10,352 nt of DNA from Oscillospiraceae bacterium (GCA_016302225.1 JAEDOB010000056.1:1-10352); one strand, 5' to 3'; shown: positions 1 to 7,566, counted from the first letter of the stretch. Translations and numbers: made by a program. The notes: generated by a model not told the origin, from the sequence alone.

Positions 1-35
1 CAGCTATAGGTATATATTACGCCGTTTAATATAAA

Positions 36-78
36 ATCGGTGCTCCCCGATATGCCGTCGGGGAGCACCGATTTTTTT
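36..78 (-). terminator. Rho-independent terminator of the addB-addA-phosphoesterase operon
   Basis: A perfect 15 bp stem (36-50 with 58-72, ATCGGTGCTCCCCGA and its complement) encloses a 7-base loop. Read on the minus strand it begins just after the phosphoesterase stop codon and is followed by TTTTATATT. Read on the plus strand it is followed by seven T (72-78), so it could also end a gene entering from the left of the window. The T run overlaps the phosphoesterase stop codon at 77-79. Confidence 0.88.
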
Positions 79-796
79 ACCAAACGCCCTCACTGACCCG
101 TTCAAAGCCCGTGTCGGTGAGCCTTACTATATTATCGTAAATGACATAATGCTTGTCGTCATAGGGCATGGAAATGTGGTAATGCCCCGAAAACCACAGC
201 CTGAAATCAAGCCGAGCGTTTATTTCCTCAAAATACTCCGTCAGCCTGTTTGATGTATAGCTAAGCCCCGAAAACATCTTGTCCTGGATAGACTGCGGCA
301 GAGTGTGCGTCAGGACAATATCTGCCTTCCAGCCCGCAGCCGCAAGGGACTGCCTGCCGTACTCCATTTCCTCCTCCGAGGGCAGCTCATCTTCCCAGTA
401 GGAAACGCCCGTCTTTCGGTACTGCTTGTCATGACTTTCCGCCCCGCCGAATGCAAAGAACTTCATTCCGTCTATGTCAAAAACGCTGCCCCTGCACAGA
501 TGGATAATATTTTCGGTGATTTTCTGAACACGTCCGCCCTTCCATTCTTCAACGGGATATTCCTTCAAAAGGTCGAAGTTTTCGTGATTTCCGTCTATCC
601 AGAGAGTTGTCCAGGGCTTGCCGTCCAGCCATTTCTGCCAGTATCTGTCCTCCTTGGAATTGTTCCATACCAGCCCGAAATCGCCGCAGATAATGAGATA
701 ATCGGAATGTGTCAGGGTGTTCTGAATGGGAAAATTGGCGGCGGACAGCTTGTGAATATCAATGCTGCCGTGAGTATCTCCCGTAATAAATATCAT
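77..796 (-). CDS. Small calcineurin-like metallophosphoesterase
   Basis: A 239-residue cytoplasmic protein with the dinuclear-metal phosphoesterase motifs in order: GDTHG (D7, H9), CGDFG (D39), GNHE (N70, H71), a lone metal-ligand His in LTHT (H164), and GHYH (H205, H207). It has no signal peptide or membrane segment. The family hydrolyses phosphomonoesters or phosphodiesters, including nucleic acids and nucleotides; the substrate here cannot be read from sequence. The ATG at 796 is chosen over the in-frame ATG at 826 because AAGGAAG lies 7 bases upstream of it, the motif block starts at once (MIFITGDTHG), and no ribosome site precedes 826. It is the last gene of the addBA operon, 40 bp after addA. 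It is too short to be SbcD (about 400 residues), though sbcD follows addBA in some Firmicutes. Fold assignment is firm; role is inferred only from context. Confidence 0.88.
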   Translation of the reverse strand: MIFITGDTHGSIDIHKLSAANFPIQNTLTHSDYLIICGDFGLVWNNSKEDRYWQKWLDGKPWTTLWIDGNHENFDLLKEYPVEEWKGGRVQKITENIIHLCRGSVFDIDGMKFFAFGGAESHDKQYRKTGVSYWEDELPSEEEMEYGRQSLAAAGWKADIVLTHTLPQSIQDKMFSGLSYTSNRLTEYFEEINARLDFRLWFSGHYHISMPYDDKHYVIYDNIVRLTDTGFERVSEGVW

Positions 797-803
797 TTCT
801 TCA

Positions 804-810
804 CTTCCTT
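804..810 (-). promoter_or_regulatory. Ribosome binding site deciding the phosphoesterase start
   Basis: AAGGAAG on the minus strand ends 7 bases before the ATG at 796-794. The longer in-frame start at 826 has only a weak TTGGA upstream, so the ten extra residues it would add are probably not translated. Confidence 0.7.
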
Positions 811-836
811 TTTCGGAACATTCCAAACGCCAAACG

Positions 837-3800
837 TCACATTAAAGGAAATCCCGCATAAATATTGCAAAGCATGGTTTTTACCGAATCGGGGCTGACA
901 CCGAATATTTTTCCCATAGCATAGCGGTAAAGGGTAAGCTGTCCCTCATATTTTGCCTTTAGACGGTCATAGATCCTTTCGGGCTCCTTCTGCTTGGGAA
1001 TGTCGGATTTATAGTCAATAACGGTAATGCTGCCGTCCTTGCCCTTTACGACAAGGTCCGCTACGCCGTTTACCCAGATGTTCTTTCCGTCCGCATTAAG
1101 ATTCTTCTTATACTTTGAAAGCTCGGCAAGCATTTCGGTAGATTCCTCTGCGCCCATAAAATAGGAGAAGGAAAGCTCCGTGAATATTTCGGCGGAATTT
1201 CTGAGTATCTCCGTAAAGGACTTCTCATTTACAAACCAGTTCATAACCCTTGTAAGCTCCTCGGCATAGCCCGACGCTTCTTCAAAGCTGACGGTCATAG
1301 CCGCCTCTGTAATTGCCGTGTAAACGCATTTGCGGATAAGCTCATTCATTTCGTCGGCGGACATATCAAAGTTTTTCTTCCAATCTTTTACCAGAAGCTC
1401 ATAGCACCTGTGCAGCGCAGTTCCGAAAATCGCTCCCTTGGGACGGTCGGCATCTGCCTGTGCGGAAATTATCTCGGGCTCGGCGGGCTTGTCGGCATTG
1501 TCGGCAGGCTCGGCATTGTAATTGTCAAAGCCGCTGGGATTGAGGGTAACAAAGCTTGTGTCCAGCTGCTCCTCGGAATAGGTCGGCACCTTGCTGTCGG
1601 GGGCAAATTCGGAGAAGGTCACCTTCGATTCCTCGCCATCGGCAGCTTGCTTTGGAGTGAGCTCCATTATGTCAGGGCATTTGTCAATATCATAATCATC
1701 AAACAATCCCTCTTTACTTATCAGCCTGTCCATAACTATGAACACTTCCCTTGCACGGGTGGCGATCACATATTCAAGACGCCTTCTTTCGGCAGCGGCA
1801 AGCCTCTTAGCTTCATCTGCAAGCTTTTTATCTGCTGAAACATCGGCGTAGAATTTAACAGGCGTGCCGTATTTGCGGTAGCTGAGCTCCGTTTTCAGCT
1901 CATTGGTTATGTTTGACCAGATAACAATATTACTTTCCAGCCCCTTTGCTTTATGGGCTGTCATAAGCCGAACGGAGCTGTTGTCACAGGTCAGTGGAAG
2001 ATTTTTCTCAAAGCCCCTTTCAATATTCTTAGCAAACATATCCGCCGCTTCAATGCGGTTTCCTTTGCACTTTATCAGCATATCCGACAGAAGATGCTCC
2101 AGATTTTCGACGATACGCAGAGTTGTATCGGAGGAAAGGTCGGTGTCAGCGGGCAGATAGTAATGAACGTTCCTAATGAGGAACCGGGCGACAGCAAAGC
2201 CGTCCATGCCCTTGGTGCATTCCTTTACAGCCATCAGCGTTTTCTTGGCAGCCTCTGTCATTTCATCGGTTATTATTTGGGTGTTTCCGAAAACCAGCTG
2301 AACCGCAGCATCTGCCATGGGGTGCTTTCTGAACTTTACGCAGTAATTATAAAGCAGCATAAACCGCTTTATGGCAGCAGAGCTGTCAAGCTCCATCTTT
2401 CCCGTTACATTAACGGGGATATTTCGTTTTCTCATGGCGTCAGCAAAAACGGAAATATCCTCATTTCGGGAAAACAGCACAAGAAAATCACCGTATTCCA
2501 CAGGACGGTAGTCCTCACTGCATTTTTCCGTCTTGCGTCTGTTAGGTATCTTTACCTTCTTTTTCACAAGCTCGGAAATAAGCTCAGCTGTTTCCTCGGC
2601 AGAGGCAGTGATCGATTCGCCTTTCGTTTTGCATACATTAGGCGACTTTTTATAATAAACTCCGCTGTCCAAAACAGCGTCATCGCGATCCGCAAGCTTT
2701 GGAACCTCTGCGGACATGGGGCTGTAAGCATAGCTGTCCCCTTTGAAATTTCCGTTTACATTAAACTTATTATTTACCCATTCGATTATCTTGGGATTTG
2801 AACGGTAATTGCTGTTAAGAACATACACATGACCACAGAACTCAGGCTTGCTTTTTATTTCATGATACACCTGCGGGTCTGCACCCCTGAATCTGTAAAT
2901 GGACTGCTTGGGGTCACCCACAATAAAGAGTGAGCCGTCACGGAGAGCCTTCTTATCATCGTCATAAGCAAGCAGCCAAATAAGGCTTGACTGAAGCTGA
3001 TCCGTATCCTGAAATTCATCAACGTAAATGCAGCTGAGCTTTTCGGAATAATGCTTTCTTACCGCATTGTTAGTACGGATAAGCTCCTCGGTTTTCTCGA
3101 TAAGCTCGTTGTTGGAGATGAGATTGGTACGCTCACGCCTGCGAAATGCCATACTTGCGGCATGAGCAATGTATGCCATAAAATTGTTTATTTTGCGCTT
3201 TCTGGCATCCATAAATTTTCCCAGTAAGCTGTCTATTAATTTCTTTAATTCATCGTTAAGGCTGTCTGCTTTATCCTTCAGAGGGTTGTCCTTATACCCG
3301 GTAATGAACTTTTGGCAGTCATTTAAACCTTTGAGCCTATCAAACGGAGCGGAGGAAGTATTCGTAAAGGGATCATAGAAATCTTTACATAAACGCCTGT
3401 TAATTTTTTCAATATCTGAAATTTTTTTATGTTTTGTATTTAGCTCACTGTTAAGCTTTGCGATCACCTTGCCTTCAATTGCATCTAACAGCCTTGTAAT
3501 GCAGGCAGTATCCTCCTTTAAATTTTCCGCTGCCTTTTGATTATAGAAAATTGCCGCATTGGACGGCAGCTCGCACATATTATCGTACATCTTAAACAGC
3601 GGATTATAACCGTCATAATAATTTTTAGGTGCTGTGGAGATACCGTAATATTTGATAAGCCTTGTCTGCTCCGGGGTAAGGCTGTTGATATGCTTGTAGA
3701 AATATTTCAGCTTTTCCTCCTCAAGCTGAGGATCCTCATATATCTCAATATCGGGGCGAATACCCGCTTCAAAAGCGTGCTCCTTCAAAATATTCAGACA

Positions 3801-4103
3801 GAAGGAATGTATAGTGGATATCGGCATATAATCCACCTCATTGATAAAAGCAGATATGTTCTTGCTGCTAACCGATTCTTCAATAAGCCTTTTCTGAATA
3901 CGTTCCCGAAGCTCCTCGGCTGCCTTGTTGGTAAATGTGATAGCAGCAATTTTTTTCGGGCTAACGCCGCTGCTTATCTGTTTAACGATACGATCTACTA
4001 TAAGTGTGGTCTTACCCGCACCTGCGCCCGCCTCAACAAACATATTCTCGTTTGTGCTGCGAACGATATGCTCTCTTTTTTCTTTTTCGGTCATTGCCGC
4101 CAT
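837..4103 (-). CDS. addA: AddA-like ATP-dependent helicase-nuclease (UvrD/Rep superfamily 1 helicase with RecB-type nuclease domain)
   Basis: 1088 residues from the ATG at 4103. Superfamily 1 helicase motifs are all present: Walker A AGAGAGKTT (25-33), Ia ITFTNKAAEELRERI (about 55-69), STIHSFC (96-102), II DEFQDTD (362-368), III GDPKQSIYRFRGAD (396-409), IV NYRS (432-435), V LMTAHKAKGLE (713-723), VI VIATRAR (779-785). A RecB-family PD-(D/E)XK nuclease follows: GTALH (H898), ADLVV (D1016), VIDYKSD (D1030, K1032), and GQLTLY (Q1055, Y1059). It should unwind and degrade duplex ends together with AddB, feeding RecA-dependent repair and destroying linear foreign DNA. It is somewhat shorter than typical AddA (about 1200). 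It follows addB with overlapping ends. A GTG at 4109 is an alternative start, only 4 bases from GGAGG; the ATG at 4103 has better spacing. Other UvrD-like nucleases are possible, but the addB neighbour supports AddA. Confidence 0.92.
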   Translation of the reverse strand: MAAMTEKEKREHIVRSTNENMFVEAGAGAGKTTLIVDRIVKQISSGVSPKKIAAITFTNKAAEELRERIQKRLIEESVSSKNISAFINEVDYMPISTIHSFCLNILKEHAFEAGIRPDIEIYEDPQLEEEKLKYFYKHINSLTPEQTRLIKYYGISTAPKNYYDGYNPLFKMYDNMCELPSNAAIFYNQKAAENLKEDTACITRLLDAIEGKVIAKLNSELNTKHKKISDIEKINRRLCKDFYDPFTNTSSAPFDRLKGLNDCQKFITGYKDNPLKDKADSLNDELKKLIDSLLGKFMDARKRKINNFMAYIAHAASMAFRRRERTNLISNNELIEKTEELIRTNNAVRKHYSEKLSCIYVDEFQDTDQLQSSLIWLLAYDDDKKALRDGSLFIVGDPKQSIYRFRGADPQVYHEIKSKPEFCGHVYVLNSNYRSNPKIIEWVNNKFNVNGNFKGDSYAYSPMSAEVPKLADRDDAVLDSGVYYKKSPNVCKTKGESITASAEETAELISELVKKKVKIPNRRKTEKCSEDYRPVEYGDFLVLFSRNEDISVFADAMRKRNIPVNVTGKMELDSSAAIKRFMLLYNYCVKFRKHPMADAAVQLVFGNTQIITDEMTEAAKKTLMAVKECTKGMDGFAVARFLIRNVHYYLPADTDLSSDTTLRIVENLEHLLSDMLIKCKGNRIEAADMFAKNIERGFEKNLPLTCDNSSVRLMTAHKAKGLESNIVIWSNITNELKTELSYRKYGTPVKFYADVSADKKLADEAKRLAAAERRRLEYVIATRAREVFIVMDRLISKEGLFDDYDIDKCPDIMELTPKQAADGEESKVTFSEFAPDSKVPTYSEEQLDTSFVTLNPSGFDNYNAEPADNADKPAEPEIISAQADADRPKGAIFGTALHRCYELLVKDWKKNFDMSADEMNELIRKCVYTAITEAAMTVSFEEASGYAEELTRVMNWFVNEKSFTEILRNSAEIFTELSFSYFMGAEESTEMLAELSKYKKNLNADGKNIWVNGVADLVVKGKDGSITVIDYKSDIPKQKEPERIYDRLKAKYEGQLTLYRYAMGKIFGVSPDSVKTMLCNIYAGFPLM

Positions 4104-4120
4104 TCTCACATATCCTCCTT
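4101..4120 (-). promoter_or_regulatory. addB stop / addA start overlap with embedded ribosome site
   Basis: On the minus strand AAGGAGGA (4120-4113) lies inside the last codons of addB. It is followed by the addB TGA stop (4108-4106), which overlaps a possible GTG start (4109-4107), and then an ATG at 4103-4101. The ATG is 10 bases from GGAGG and the GTG only 4. The layout implies translational coupling of the two subunits. Confidence 0.75.
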
Positions 4121-6832
4121 TGTATTTTTGAAGCAGACACCTTTAAATTTGCAATAATCGCATAAACCCTTCTTTTTGCCGTATTCATATATATTGTTGG
4201 CAAAAACATCGACTATCCTTGAAGCAGTATCATCATCGAAATAACCGAGCGTAGTGCCGCAGCACCTTTTGCCCTCGTCAAGACGTAAGGGCGTTGCATA
4301 GGTAAATTCATCAACCGTGCAGTTGTCTTTGCTCAGTGCAGCCGAATAAAGAACGTGCTGGCTGTGCTCATTAAGTTCAATAGCTTTTGAACCGGTTTTG
4401 TAGTCTATTATTCTTAGATGCTCTTTGCCGTCAGCGTCATAGTAATGGTCAACTCTGTCCAATCTGCCTTCAAGGTTGATTTGTAAAGCTTTTTCCTCAT
4501 ATCCGTCATCATAATTCATCATGTAGGAAGCGTCGGAAAATTCTCCTTCGCACTCCTTGACTATCCATTTGTTTCCTTCGTGCAGTTCCTTATGAAGGCC
4601 GCTGAAATATCTGAAAAGTGCCTCTCTCAGCTCCTCCGATTCCATTTTGCGTATTTGGGGATTTTCGCAGGGCTTCGGGAAGCCGTCCACTATCCTTACA
4701 AATATTTCGTTGAATATTTCGTCATTAATTTTTTCGGGAACATCGCAGGGCTTAACGTCCTTTAATACACGCTCTGCATATTCGCAGGCAACGCCATGGA
4801 ACAGATTGCCCTTTTCATAAGCTGCCAGCCATCGGTCGCTGTCTTTCACAAATTCGGAATCGGGAATAAAAAGCTTATACATGAAGAAATACTTTCTGGG
4901 ACAAGTCAGCAGCTTATCAATTTTTGACGGAGTGCTTTCCACTTCGATCAAAGGCGTTTCATCGAAATCCTCTTCGTAATAGTCATCTTCGCAATAGTCA
5001 TCTTCATCAAAGTCTTCGTCGAATAATTCTTCTTCGTAAACATCACTCTCGTCAATTTCGTCTTCGGAAATATCGGAAATATTCTCGGGAATTTCGGGAA
5101 TAGCAGCCCACTTTTTGTCGGACGGCATATTAATATTCCCGAGAATAATATTTTCATTTCCCAGCACAGCCACATTACCGACGTCAAATTCCGCACACAG
5201 CATATTGTAGAATACGGAGGGCGAGCAATCTGTCAGCCTTGACAGGTCATAGCTGCTGTAACCGAGATAAAGCTCACTGTCCTTATCCGCAAGAATTGAG
5301 CGGATAAGAAATTCCATATCATTATACTGCCTTTGACGCCTGCCTTCGGAGGTTTCGCTGTCGGCATTGTTTTTGACGTATTTTAGCAGCCGGTCATCGG
5401 ACATAACGGGAGATTCCGTCACCTTCGGCAGAAAATCGGCGGTGGAAAGTCCGCAGATATAGTTGTACCTTCTTTCGCTTACCGACCCGCTGCCGATAAT
5501 GCTGACATTTACCGCATCGGGCTGTGCTGCCTCGCTGACAGTCATATGCTCCAGTCTGTCTATAAGCAACCGCACTGCCTCCTTTTCGGGGACAGGCTCC
5601 TCGTCCATATAGGAAAGCAGCATTAGCTCTTCCTTTAATGCAGGCATAACAAGCTTTTTCTCAGAACTCTTATTGTATGTAAATTCCACCGCAAGCTCCA
5701 TAATATCCTTAAAAAGCTTTGCGGGAGAGCACTTTCCATCGGCGGAGGTGAATACCCTTATAAGTGCTTCATAGAAAATTATAGGGGCATTTTTACGATC
5801 CTCAGCTTCTTCGGGACGCTCCTCTCTAAATGTCTTGCAGTAATTTGCATAGCTGTCAAGCCCCGGGGTGATTTTCGACGAGTCTTTGAAGAAAATCCTT
5901 GACTTAACAGTCATTTTCGGGTTGACAAAAGCATTTTCCAGGTCGGAGTGAACAAAGCCTTTTTCCGCCCATCTGAGCAGACAAAGCATAAAGCTTACCA
6001 TATCCGTTTCCGCTGCGGGATAGGAGGACGAAAAGGTGTAGGGAATTTTCAGGCTGCCCAGCCCCGCCTTGATAAAGCTGCGGTAAGCCTCGGAGGTAAA
6101 GTAAACATTGACCTCTCCGAAGGGCTTGTTCTTAATGCTTTCGGCAATATATCTTATTTCGTTTGTGTACCCTCTGCCCGCAAAAAATGTCGGTTTTATG
6201 CTGCTCTGCCTGTCGTAAAACCTGTCGTAAAGCTCGATGTTTTCATATTTTTCGCCCGATACTTTTTCAAGCAGACGCTTCTCAATATCCGTAAGCTGAG
6301 TTCCCTCCGCAAGTCCGAAGCTTACGCCGTCAAACGACTCTGCAATATCAACAGCGGCTTTGATAAGTGTATAGCTGTCGTATGCCCCCATTTTTTCAAG
6401 CTCATTGTGATACATTTCAATAAGCCTTCTCAGGCAGACAATGTTTTCCTCGTCGGTGCTCATATACTCTTGGGTAACATCGTTCATTCGGATAACATTT
6501 ATTATCCTCATTATCTCGGAAACCGCTGTGGAACACATACTTTCCTTTTTGAAAAAGGGCAGCTTGTCGGAATTGCTGCGTATAAGCCTGTCAATAATTA
6601 CCGCACAGCTGCTGTTGTCAAGGAGCTTAAAGGGAACAAGCCTGCCGTTTTTGGCTGCATTGCCGATGATTATCTCACGGGCAATATCCGACATATGCTT
6701 ACATTCGGTATTTACTCTGCAAATGCCGTCCTTGTTGCATTTTCTTATAAGACGGTTACCGTTTTTTACATCTGAACAGATAAGTATTTTCTCCGAGAGG
6801 TCATCATTTTTAATCCATTCATTAAATTTCAT
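4106..6832 (-). CDS. addB: AddB-like PD-(D/E)XK nuclease subunit with iron-sulphur cluster motif
   Basis: 908 residues; ATG at 6832 is 6 bases after GGAGG. The C-terminal third is a RecB/AddB-type nuclease: CPRKYFF (C644), GNLFHG (H679), EGRLDRVD (D792), IIDYKTG (D810, K812), and Q825...Y829. C644 plus C891, C894 and C900 (CDYCKFKGVC) give the C-x(n)-C-x2-C-x5-C pattern of the AddB-type 4Fe-4S nuclease domain. Residues 1-580 should be the inactivated helicase-like scaffold. Unlike B. subtilis AddB (about 1166 residues), no GxGxGKT-type P-loop is visible near the N-terminus. Residues 584-630 form a very acidic low-complexity tract just before the nuclease domain. First gene of the operon, overlapping addA. 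The nuclease and Fe-S call is firm; the AddB name rests on these motifs plus the adjacent addA, and a lower-similarity AddB/RexB-like paralogue remains possible. Confidence 0.85.
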   Translation of the reverse strand: MKFNEWIKNDDLSEKILICSDVKNGNRLIRKCNKDGICRVNTECKHMSDIAREIIIGNAAKNGRLVPFKLLDNSSCAVIIDRLIRSNSDKLPFFKKESMCSTAVSEIMRIINVIRMNDVTQEYMSTDEENIVCLRRLIEMYHNELEKMGAYDSYTLIKAAVDIAESFDGVSFGLAEGTQLTDIEKRLLEKVSGEKYENIELYDRFYDRQSSIKPTFFAGRGYTNEIRYIAESIKNKPFGEVNVYFTSEAYRSFIKAGLGSLKIPYTFSSSYPAAETDMVSFMLCLLRWAEKGFVHSDLENAFVNPKMTVKSRIFFKDSSKITPGLDSYANYCKTFREERPEEAEDRKNAPIIFYEALIRVFTSADGKCSPAKLFKDIMELAVEFTYNKSSEKKLVMPALKEELMLLSYMDEEPVPEKEAVRLLIDRLEHMTVSEAAQPDAVNVSIIGSGSVSERRYNYICGLSTADFLPKVTESPVMSDDRLLKYVKNNADSETSEGRRQRQYNDMEFLIRSILADKDSELYLGYSSYDLSRLTDCSPSVFYNMLCAEFDVGNVAVLGNENIILGNINMPSDKKWAAIPEIPENISDISEDEIDESDVYEEELFDEDFDEDDYCEDDYYEEDFDETPLIEVESTPSKIDKLLTCPRKYFFMYKLFIPDSEFVKDSDRWLAAYEKGNLFHGVACEYAERVLKDVKPCDVPEKINDEIFNEIFVRIVDGFPKPCENPQIRKMESEELREALFRYFSGLHKELHEGNKWIVKECEGEFSDASYMMNYDDGYEEKALQINLEGRLDRVDHYYDADGKEHLRIIDYKTGSKAIELNEHSQHVLYSAALSKDNCTVDEFTYATPLRLDEGKRCCGTTLGYFDDDTASRIVDVFANNIYEYGKKKGLCDYCKFKGVCFKNTKEDM

Positions 6833-6859
6833 AGCACACCTCCAAAATTTATTATATCA

Positions 6860-6888
6860 ATTATACCATATTCTGCTTTATTTTGCAA
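6860..6888 (-). promoter_or_regulatory. Sigma-A type promoter for addB-addA-phosphoesterase
   Basis: Read on the minus strand: TTGCAA (-35, 6888-6883), a 17 bp spacer, then TATAAT (-10, 6865-6860) preceded by TGG, an extended -10. Transcription would start near 6853, leaving a leader of about 20 bases that carries GGAGG. The match to consensus is close and its placement is right for addB. No operator is evident beside it. Confidence 0.82.
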
Positions 6889-6915
6889 GAACCGCTGAAT
6901 TATAATGTTGAATGT

Positions 6916-7080
6916 TTAGAGTTGAGTGTTGAATTTAATGTGCGTAATACTAATCTCTGATTAGAAAGTGGACAAAAAATCTGTGAAAAAGTTAGTGTTT
7001 ATAGGTTTTGTGCAGATTTTTTGTCTACACCTTCATTGGAGATTAGTATAACCAACAAAAAATTCAACTCTCAACTTTTA
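6916..7080. repeat. Long imperfect inverted repeat, MITE-like or large hairpin
   Basis: Left arm 6916-6985 is matched by the reverse complement of 7011-7080; I count about 52 of 70 positions identical. The best blocks are a 13 bp perfect inner stem GACAAAAAATCTG (6971-6983 with 7013-7025), a 10 bp block TACTAATCTC (6948-6957 with 7039-7048), and outer GTTGAGTGTTGAATT against GTTGAGAGTTGAATT. The unpaired centre is about 29 bases. TTA flanks the outermost GTTGAG blocks on both sides, which could be a short target duplication but is trivial in AT-rich DNA. No coding capacity. It starts 28 bp beyond the addB -35 box. A miniature transposable element or a structured transcription barrier would both fit. 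Confidence 0.75.
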
Positions 7081-7212
7081 TCAATATGTAGACAAAACGC
7101 CAAAATAATTTGCATCATTTTATTATTTGCCAATAAACAGCCGTTCTGACAAATTTTTTAACTATTTTCCCATAGAAATGCAATTGTTTTCATTTCACTA
7201 AAATGTAAAGCA

Positions 7213-7256
7213 GGGTAAAGAGGGCTAGATAAAAGGGAAGGGGAGTGCAGAGGGGG
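7213..7256 (+). other. G-tract cluster, possible G-quadruplex
   Basis: Five runs of three to five G on the plus strand (7213-7215, 7222-7224, 7235-7237, 7240-7243, 7252-7256) are separated by loops of 6, 10, 2 and 8 bases, in a purine-rich stretch about 310 bp upstream of the MoxR start. Some loops are longer than the classical limit of 7, so folding is uncertain. Confidence 0.3.
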
Positions 7257-7326
7257 TTCCACAAACTTATATATATCACAAAGGCAGTTGAGGGAAAAGA
7301 AAGCAGAACAATCAAGGCACAAAGTC

Positions 7327-7391
7327 CCCGTCACGCAGCAACACAGAAAGCCGTAAAATTCAGCGGAACTGCGGGACGGGAAACCCGTCCC
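7327..7391. repeat. GC-rich palindromic segment with two alternative pairings (REP-like)
   Basis: GGGACGGG (7373-7380) and CCCGTCCC (7384-7391) form a perfect 8 bp stem with an AAA loop. The longer segment CTGCGGGACGGG (7369-7380) can instead pair at 11 of 12 positions with CCCGTCACGCAG (7327-7338). No T run follows the local hairpin, so it does not look like an intrinsic terminator. The look is that of a dispersed REP-type palindrome; family membership is not proven here. Confidence 0.55.
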
Positions 7392-7441
7392 CTACAATAA
7401 TTAGTTTTCAAAAATTGATTTCCATGACATTCAACACTAAA

Positions 7442-7459
7442 AATTCCACTTTCCACATT
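7442..7459 (+). repeat. Left arm of 18 bp perfect inverted repeat bracketing the MoxR/VWA operon
   Basis: AATTCCACTTTCCACATT is the exact reverse complement of 10255-10272. It lies about 55 bp upstream of the -10 box for the MoxR gene. Just left of it, ATTCAACACT (7429-7438) matches in reverse complement the outer block of the long inverted repeat at 6925-6934, so short repeat motifs are shared across this intergenic region. Confidence 0.75.
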
Positions 7460-7511
7460 TCAAAAAAACTCCTTTCCCCGTCAGAAATGCAGTACTTTTT
7501 CCGAAAGCCCA

Positions 7512-7520
7512 TGCTATAAT
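7512..7520 (+). promoter_or_regulatory. Extended -10 promoter for the MoxR/VWA operon
   Basis: TGCTATAAT gives a perfect -10 box (7515-7520) with the extended TGn element. The sequence 17-18 bp upstream (around 7491-7497, AGTACTT) is a poor -35 box, so the promoter probably depends on the extended -10 or an activator. The inferred leader is about 40 bases and ends in GGAGG 8 bases before the ATG at 7567. Confidence 0.65.
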
Positions 7521-7566
7521 AAAATCGGTAAAGGAAATACACAACAAAATAACGGAGGTATTCACT

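Larger units (their letters stand above)
6833..7566. other. Divergent intergenic region, 734 bp, no gene seen
   Basis: This gap separates the addBA operon from the moxR-VWA operon. It contains two divergent promoters near its ends, a long imperfect inverted repeat (6916-7080), a G-tract block (7213-7256), a GC-rich palindromic segment (7327-7391) and one arm of an 18 bp inverted repeat (7442-7459). Between 7081 and 7212 it is AT-rich with nothing recognisable. All reading frames are short, and I saw no start codon with both a ribosome site and a credible length. Confidence 0.7.

Noticed and set aside
77..796. SbcD nuclease subunit
   Set aside because: Only about 239 residues, lacks the C-terminal SbcD region, and no SbcC gene follows before the terminator.
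1953..2801. Plus-strand open frame of 282 codons inside addA
   Set aside because: Antisense to the helicase core; no ribosome site or domain noticed. Treated as a shadow frame.
5948..6775. Plus-strand open frame of 275 codons inside addB
   Set aside because: It lies wholly antisense to a gene with clear motifs and ribosome site, and its translation shows no recognisable domain.
6901..6906. Plus-strand TATAAT upstream of the long inverted repeat
   Set aside because: No acceptable -35 box at 16-18 bp (TTATTT region) and no extended TGn; kept out of the promoter list.
6916..7080. CRISPR-like repeat or transposase remnant
   Set aside because: There is a single inverted pair, not regularly spaced direct repeats, and no coding sequence remains.
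7373..7391. Intrinsic terminator
   Set aside because: The 8 bp GC stem with AAA loop is followed by CTACAATAATTAG, with no T run, and no gene reads into it from either side.
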